Source: Planococcus citri (lineage: Eukaryota; Arthropoda; Insecta; Hemiptera; Pseudococcidae). From it: a stretch of 64,000 nt of DNA. Below the pieces are notes generated by a model that was given only the letters and a program-made list of their open reading frames with translations, searched no databases and had not been told where the DNA came from. The DNA is taken from positions 82,795,469 through 82,859,468 of the forward strand of contig NC_088677.1 of assembly GCF_950023065.1 (NCBI RefSeq), written 5' to 3'. This document shows positions 57,515 to 64,000 of the stretch, in pieces (positions within the stretch are counted from its first letter, which is position 1; every line of letters begins with the position of its first letter). The position numbers and the translations under genes are program-made.

Positions 57515-60238
57515 AAAAGTTACAAGACACTAGCAGAAGAGAGGTCCGACAGGCTCAAGATCGATGCACAGAGTGATTTTGGTGTCGAATTGGAAACTGA
57601 ACTTGACCAAGAAATGAACTGGTGGTTCGGATGTCCTTGACTGACTGGTGTGGTTTTTCGGCACTGTGTCAATGCTGGACAATGTCGGCATCGTTACTGT
57701 GTCAGTTGGCCAATTTTAACGATGAACTTGACCATGAAAAGTTCGCGATTCCGATGGCCTTGCTAGGTCGGCTGCTCTATTCATCTCCGAGCATGTGATC
57801 GTAAAAAATTCTCCATAATTTTACGTGATTTTTACCTGTACATATGCGGCATCTTTGGCGGCATGCTCTTTGACATCTATAACTATGCTTTGACAAAAGT
57901 AATTAGTGTAATTTCGGCAATTAGTACAAAGAGTCTGTAGGGTGGTAGGAAGGGGTAAGCGGTGGTATGAAGCTTAGTGTAATGCAAAGATCTCCGAGAA
58001 TAATGGTTTTGTTTGTGACAAAACGACAATTTTATTACACTCAAGTCATATGTAGTTGAGATAGGTAATGGTTTTTCTTTGAGTTAGGTCAGTTCGCCGC
58101 CTGTAATTTCCAGAAAAGTGGCGAATTCTACATTTGCTTTGATTTTTACCTCAAATGCTAATTAGTGACCAGACCTTGAGAAACTAGTACCAATGTCAAG
58201 TACATAATTTGACCTAAAAATAGATTTTATTATACCAAAGCTTATGGGAAGACAAACTGTCAAGCCATAATTTTGTTTAAAACTATTGTTCTCTCTTCTT
58301 ACTTCAATAGGAAGAAAAAGTCGTAAAATTATGTAATTTTGTCGGCATCTCTTTGATCAGAGAGCCTTGAGAGGATTTGTGGTGGTCAGGGTGACATTTC
58401 CATGCTCGTATGTGAGACATGGCGTCGAATACACCTTGAAAAAATAGGCTTAAAGTCACCCTCAAGTCGCCATCTTCGTCTGTAAGGACGAAAGGACAAC
58501 TGGAAACGTGGTCTTTTCAGCTTATTTTTTGCCACGTTTTTCATGGTTCTCTGCTTAGAATGCAAAGATATGAAAAATCTACTCTCAAGATTTCGAAATT
58601 TTGATGTAAAATTTTGACAAAATGCGTTTCAGAAGAGAGGAAATATGTCTAGAATAGTGCATATCACAGATATTTCTAATATCTAGGGGGGTGATGAAAT
58701 ATTCTCCAAATTCGTTCTCGTAATATACAAGGCGATTTTTGGGTAATATTTCGATTTAATGCTGGTCATTTTTGGATTTTCGTGTTTGAAAAATTATGAA
58801 AATCCAAAAACAAGAAGCATTCAGGTGGGAATTTATAATTAATGCGTTCTAAAAAAGTGAGTTCTTTTGATGGTATCATTTTTTACGAAACCAAAATGAT
58901 CCTCAAAAGTAATTCTTATCAAGTTTTTAATGTTCAGAATTTTCGCTTTTTGAATTACGAAATTTCGAAACATTAAATCCTGAATTTCATGTATAATTAG
59001 GGGATAAAATTTTGTGAAATCATCCAACGTGAACTTTCTCTTAGCAAAAAGTTGAGGTCATGATGATTTCAATTTTTTGGTGTGAAATATTTCGAAACTG
59101 CAAAATAAATTACAACGTTTCGAAATACTTGACACCTTGATCAAAAGCTTAAGTTTAAATATTTTAATTCTAAATGACTAGGAACAATGCATCAGTCAAA
59201 TTTCAAAAATGAATCCTTTTCTTCACGAAGAGAGAAAAAGAACTTACCAAGAAATAGACTTGTTTTTTCGAGCATCGAAAATGTCGATGAAATTACTCAA
59301 TTCGTTCCAGTTTTTGAATTTTTAGATTAGATTGCTGTTTTCCCAATTTGAAGTGATTTGAATAATCACGATTTCACTGTGGTTTTCGAGAGGATCATCT
59401 TCCATTGAGGCTAGTCAGACACTCAGTCTTGCTCAATTTGGAGGAGTCTTTTCTCTAATTGCACAGTATACGTCGCAATTTTTCCACACTTCGTCAATCG
59501 AGAGATTAACAATTTTCATCCAAAATTCTGAGATAATTTTTTCAAACTAGATTGTCGTTTTTCAGCTTGTAGTGCTATGAAATTTCACGATTCCAACTGT
59601 GATTTTCGAGATGACGATCCTCCTTTGAGACTAGTCAGACACTCAGTCTTGCTCAATTAGAGGGGTCATTTCTCTAATTACACAATTTTCGTCGTAATTT
59701 TTCGACACTACGTCAGTCGAAAATGTAACAATTTTCGTTTGATTCTCTCGCCACTGTGTTTTAGAGGAATATCATTGGCGAGGCACACATGAGTTTTATG
59801 AGAAATTTCGACACATTTCGTACTCGAAAAAATAACTTAATCTACTAGAAATAAAATTTGGATTGAACTGTGCTATTGTTCTTAGCTTTCTCTGTTCAAT
59901 ATGAAAGATGTAATTATAAAAAATTACGTATTTTGGGGTGCCAAGATTCATGAACGAGTTCATAAATTCGGCTAAAAATAAGAAAATTCGTCATAAATAG
60001 TGCTTACAGGTAGCTTTTTGGTATTTATGAACGATTTAAATTTTTATAAAAAAGGGATTAGAAAATCTAGAATCTGAAGGGATTCGTGTATTTTTACTTA
60101 TTTTTCGATTTACGTAATTATTGTGATGTGAAACATAGAGGTTTTCTGACCAAATTCAGATTTTAATAAAAATCTGTCCTTGGCCGGAAAATATCCGATA
60201 ATTTTCGTGCACAATATTACGTGAATCGAAAATATAAG
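57515..60238 (-). other. Long 5' leader of the LTR element with a 221-bp duplication
   Basis: About 2.7 kb lie between the primer site and gag with no coding frame. A tandem duplication with period about 221 bp covers roughly 59330-59760: CTAGTCAGACACTCAGTCTT occurs at 59411 and 59632. The leader probably carries packaging signals; nothing more can be assigned. Confidence 0.55.
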
Positions 60239-60256
60239 CCCCACGTTCAGGCGCCA
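60239..60256 (-). other. tRNA primer-binding site
   Basis: On the minus strand TGGCGCCTGAACGTGGGG lies four bases inside the 5' LTR. It is complementary to a tRNA 3' end and closest to lysine-tRNA-type sites (TGGCGCC then AACGTGGGG). The exact host tRNA needs to be matched. Confidence 0.75.
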
Positions 60257-60260
60257 ATAA

Positions 60261-61333
60261 TGTAATGGTTATAGTGGGATAGACTGCGATAGGTAAAGAG
60301 GGTGATAATAAATACATGACGTGAATATTATCTGTCTAAATGCCTATGTGAAAAATCCAAAAAATATTCCTTAGGGAAGGAATATTTTTCTAAGAACCAG
60401 ACTAGCTCAGTGAAAAGGCTCTTGGTCTTTCTCCCAATAACCACACATTATAAATTGAGATTATTGCTACCAAATAAAACTCAAAACAACCAGTATTGAC
60501 CTCCTGTATTAGGTTTATATTCAATACAAGTCGAAAATCTTAATAAAAAGGATGCATTATTCCTAATTCTAAGAAGGGAGACTGTAGAGGAACAAATCTC
60601 TACAGCTCTAAAGAAAATAAGATACATAATAATCATACAAGTATCGATCATTATTTAAAGTACAATTACGAAACGAGTATGAATGACAGTAATTAGTCAT
60701 CTCGCTGTCAGTTAAATTAATTACGATAAAGTTAATAATTAATTCTAGTAGGAGGAACGCACTCCTTAATTTAGAAAGGATTTTTTCATTACCTTAACTG
60801 TTCACGTTAGTTATCTCTTCGGTGGCTCACCAAAACTAGGCCATTCGATAACTATGATTTAAAGTTGTACATATTCATCTGGGTACACTCACCTAATGCC
60901 GGAAATTAGGTGGTGATCCTAAATACCGAAATATGGGTCACTCCTTTGATTTATTCCACATATTTACGTTAAAATACACAATTTTATCCGAACAAGCGGG
61001 TAATAAAAAAGATTAATTAAAGAGCGAGGATGGACATAGTCCATAGTTGACACGAAGTCGGTCGTTGACGAGAAGATCTATCGCGGCCGCGGATTGAACT
61101 TAAAGTGAGGATCGAACAGAATTCACATAGAGACGAGCCCTATGCGAATCTGGGAAATATAGGTAAAAATCACCTCGTAACCTTCAAATCTCAACGAGGT
61201 AAAAAAGTAGTTTTCGCGGGAAACGATAGATATTTTAATATCTACGATACCTAGTTATTATAAGAATAACTAGGTAACGTGGTGAGTACGATAGGCACTA
61301 CTATACGTAGTGGAGGCATTCCTGCTCATCACA
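60261..61333 (-). repeat. 5' LTR (right copy)
   Basis: This is 1073 bp, almost identical to the left copy. As the 5' LTR for a minus-strand element it should hold the promoter. It abuts the second AACG target duplication at 61334-61337. Confidence 0.95.
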
Positions 61334-61475
61334 AACGTGAGCATGTGTATGATTAATGTGAGAAAGAAGTTATGGATATGCATTTTGGTAAAATGTTTCC
61401 GGTAGATATATTTTTGGTCTATTTAGATTTTTTTGAATTCGCTTTCATTCAGTCCGTTGGCCATTTTTTTAATAT
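61334..61475 (-). pseudogene. Copy C, detached 5' UTR and signal-peptide start
   Basis: The start codon is at 61383-61381, and 50 coding bases (MHIHNFFLTLIIHMLT) run to the retrotransposon edge. The continuation is at 39530 on the far side. The conserved acceptor TATGATTTCAG| lies at 61475/61476, as in the other copies. Homology with the introns of A and B continues to about 61570, where a foldback element interrupts it. Confidence 0.8.
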
Positions 61476-61630
61476 CTGAAATCATACGAAGATACTTGTA
61501 TTTTAATGAAAAAAAGTGATGATGGTTGAATTATCTTTGAATAGTTCCCGGGAACATCCCTCAATTTTATTTACCTATGTAATGTTACCGTTTTAATGTA
61601 CTTACATATATATTTACTTCGCTTAGTCCA

Positions 61631-62766
61631 AGAGCTATACCCACTGCGATTGCCCTGAAATAACTGAAAGCTGGGACCGGTCTCAAAAGTTAGTATACAT
61701 ATCCCTATTTTAAAAGCACTTGGTCTGCCAATCCGCAGCTGCTGCTTTAGAGCCCAGCGAAAGCTCAAAAGTTCATAATTTTTCTGAACTTTTGCCCGAG
61801 AAAACTGATGGCTCAAATTGGTGCCAAATTATAGCATTTTTTGCGCTGAATCCGAATATGTAGGTCTGCCGACCCTAAAAAGCTGCCAAAGCTCCGCCAG
61901 ACTGGTTTAAAGGGGGGTCAAATTTCGCAAATTTCATCTTTTATGGCTAAATTCGCATAAAAAGCTACAAAATCGTTTTAAAAATGATTTTGAAGCAGTT
62001 TAACGAAATGCTCTGAGGGTAAGATGATTTTTAGGTGCCAAAATTTTTCAAAATTTTCATTTTTTGGGAGTGGGGCATAAGGGGGTGTCGAAAAATTCAC
62101 CAAATATGGCCTTATTGTGATACATAAGAATACATTTTATATGTTTTTTGGCCCGTAGAATTCAATTATGGCAATGTTTTTCTCATTGGAAGGTTATGTG
62201 GGAGAGGAGGGGGCTGGTACCTATGCATAGTGAAATATGCATGCAAATTACTGTTGTACAAAAAAACACATCATTTGTATGTATTAAAATTATTACCTAA
62301 TTAAAGGACATGGGTATCATTGAAAAATTAAAATTAATTAAAGAACATCATATAAAAAATAAAAATTAAATAACGCTTAGTCGAAATCAGAATCGTTACT
62401 GCTGGTGTCGTCTGGTGTAGTCATCGCATTCTTCTTCTTCATCTTCAACTTCACACAAAAACATGAAAGCCGAATTTACTCCCTCTTTGAACCAGTCTGG
62501 CGGGGCTTTGGCAGCACTTTAGGGTCGGCAGACCTACACATTCGGATTCAGCGCGAAAAATGCTATAATTTGGCACCAATTTGAGCCATCAGTTTTCTCG
62601 GGCAAAATTTCAGAAAAATTATGAACTTTTGAGCTTTCGCTGAGCTTTAAAGCAGCAGCTGCGGATTGGCAGACCAAGTGCTTTTAAAATTGGGGTATGT
62701 ATACTAACTTTCGACACTGGTCCCAGCTTTCTGTTATTTCAGGGCAATCGCAGTGCGTATAGCTCT
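61631..62766. repeat. Foldback element with inverted arms of about 280 bp
   Basis: The left arm (61631 to about 61912, starting AGAGCTATACCCACTGCGAT) is repeated inverted at about 62489-62766 (ending ATCGCAGTGCGTATAGCTCT). Both arms contain GTCTGCC and CAGCTGC motifs. The middle (61913-62488) has no gene. It lies in what should be the first intron of copy C. Confidence 0.75.
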
Positions 62767-63217
62767 TCTACTATGTACTATAGCTAATTCATACATTAAC
62801 GAAAAAGCAGATGCTGAAAAATCTAGTTATTCTATGAAATAGTGAGGTGTGAATAGTTAAATCATGAAATGAACAGTTGAAACTAATTTTATTACATACC
62901 CTACGTATAGTTCTATGCATGATAAAAAATTGTTGAAAGGTAACAGGTACGATCTCTTTCTCCGTGAGGATTCAATTTGCCTCACTCTCAGCTCTTTGAA
63001 AACCTCAAATGCCATTAAAAAATTACTTTTATGGCAATAAACAGAATTACCACGTTTCTTTCATCATAGAACTACAGTTTTGGACCCAATTTTACCCAAA
63101 TGATGAAAAAATTTCATCACTCAACGTAGTGGTTCATTTTCTAAAGCCGCGCCACACATTGCAAAAAACCCGTAGGCGAAACCCAACACGATTTTGAAAC
63201 CACTGCTCTGTGGAGAC
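62767..63217. other. Non-coding DNA, no gene seen
   Basis: No exon, and no match to the promoter/first-exon block of copies A and B. The promoter of copy C is probably outside the window or lost. Confidence 0.35.
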
Positions 63218-63496
63218 CAGTGGCGTAGCCAGGATTTTCTCAAGAAGGGGGCAAAATCAGATTTTCAAGCATGAAAAATTGAAATAAGGGGTAATTTTGT
63301 GTAAACTGATAGTGATGTTAGGTGATTTCATGAGAATGAAGGCAAAAGTACTGCTCGAGCGAAACTAGAACGAAAATTTTTAGACAAAATGGATCCAAAC
63401 AACAAAACAACGTCCATTTTTGCATGTTTTCTTTCAAATTTTCGCTCGCAAGGGGAGGGGGCATGGCCCCCTTCGCCCCGCTTGGCTACGCCACTG
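63218..63496. mobile_element. Short hAT-like MITE with CAGTGGCGTAGCC ends
   Basis: CAGTGGCGTAGCCAGG at the left end is inverted at the right end (CTTGGCTACGCCACTG). The flanking 8 bp match only partly, so the target duplication is eroded. Ends of this type are common in hAT-type MITEs of animals. No coding capacity is present. Confidence 0.7.
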
Positions 63497-64000
63497 GAGG
63501 ACATTCAACAATACATACTGAGAACGAACTGAGACAATAAAAAATGATAGAAATAAAAGACTTGTTATATAAAATGAGTGAAGTGATAAATTATGAAGAA
63601 AATAACTGAGGAGGAGGCCGCGAAGCTCCGGAAGGGCTAAGTGAGAGTAAAATGAAATCTGAAGTCATATTTGCGTTCAGTCGGATCCGATCGTATAAAA
63701 AAGACTTCAATATTATAAAACTAGCTCAATTTAAAAAATAGTAGAAATTGTAGTGGGGGGCTGGAGGCTATGGAGGAGTGTTGATGAGTTTAGCACAAAA
63801 TCTGACGTCATATATTTTGTGATCAGCGGTATCGAAACATGCAGAATAATTGACACCCTACTCATTGCTACATTTTGTTGGAGGGTCAAAAATACATCCG
63901 AAAAGCGTGTTTTAAAGTTGTACCTCGTAATTTTCATTATTTAAAACGCATTATAATAAGTTAAAACGCCATTTTCAGGAGTAAATATGAGGGAAAGGGG
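63497..64000. other. Non-coding DNA, no gene seen
   Basis: Short open frames on both strands near 63731-63944 overlap each other and have no recognisable domain. Confidence 0.35.

Larger units (their letters stand above)
39535..61333 (-). mobile_element. Giant (21.8 kb) Ty3/Gypsy-like LTR retrotransposon
   Basis: The element has two 1073-bp LTRs with TGTAATGG...CATCACA ends, 4-bp target duplications AACG (39531-39534 and 61334-61337), a tRNA-type primer site next to the right LTR and a purine tract next to the left LTR. It is therefore oriented on the minus strand. Gene order is gag, pol (protease, RT, RNase H, integrase, second RNase H, C-terminal domain) and a third ORF. Long non-coding stretches (about 2.7 kb of leader, 2 kb before ORF3, 4.6 kb after it) make it about three times the usual 5-8 kb. 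The near-identical LTRs show a very recent insertion. The host gene copy C is broken by it. Confidence 0.95.

Overview
This is eukaryotic nuclear DNA: AT-rich, with spliced genes, dense MITEs and foldback elements, a tRNA-derived SINE head and a full-length LTR retrotransposon. Plexin-type and receptor-kinase domains, TATA/initiator core promoters and the repeat style point to an arthropod, most likely an insect (a hemipteran such as a scale insect would fit, but that is only an impression).

The single-copy content is one cluster of related genes, all on the minus strand. Three are alike: copy A (15.6-25.3 kb), copy B (26.2-32.7 kb) and copy C (33.8-61.5 kb, broken). Each has one very large exon encoding a plexin-like ectodomain (signal peptide, Sema, PSI, IPT-like, PSI, IPT-like, PSI), a transmembrane helix and a plexin-like juxtamembrane helix. 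That exon is followed by six small exons that encode a complete FGFR/RET-class tyrosine kinase and an acidic tail. All splice sites and phases join cleanly in A (1268 aa) and B (1256 aa). A receptor with a plexin outside and an FGFR-like kinase inside is the most interesting thing here. A fourth member at 2.9-4.5 kb keeps only Sema and PSI and ends in a hydrophobic tail, so it looks like a GPI-anchored or tail-anchored ligand-binding relative. The four share a 5' architecture: a non-coding first exon, a long intron, then a conserved acceptor just before the coding exon. A and B also share a recognisable TATA/initiator promoter.

Copy C is cut inside its signal peptide by a 21.8-kb Ty3/Gypsy-like LTR retrotransposon (39535-61333, minus strand, 4-bp target duplication, two 1073-bp LTRs differing at about two positions). 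It also has a separate frameshift in the ectodomain. The retrotransposon encodes Gag, then Pol through a textbook -1 frameshift signal, with protease, RT, a degenerate RNase H, integrase, a second RNase H inserted between the integrase core and its C-terminal domain, and an AT-hook tail. A third ORF carries a RING-like finger, a coiled coil, an AT-hook and a degenerate SGNH-hydrolase-like domain. Pol has two inactivating lesions in this copy.

The rest is introns and intergenic DNA filled with non-autonomous transposons: foldback elements at 1-1620, 41857-43279 and 61631-62766; hAT-like MITEs at 13163-14045 and 63218-63496; TA-flanked MITEs at 8287-8983 and 26592-26733; and a GGGTAAGG-ended family at 6547-7504 and 14699-15564. 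There are also several short tandem arrays. All coordinates and splice calls were made by eye.
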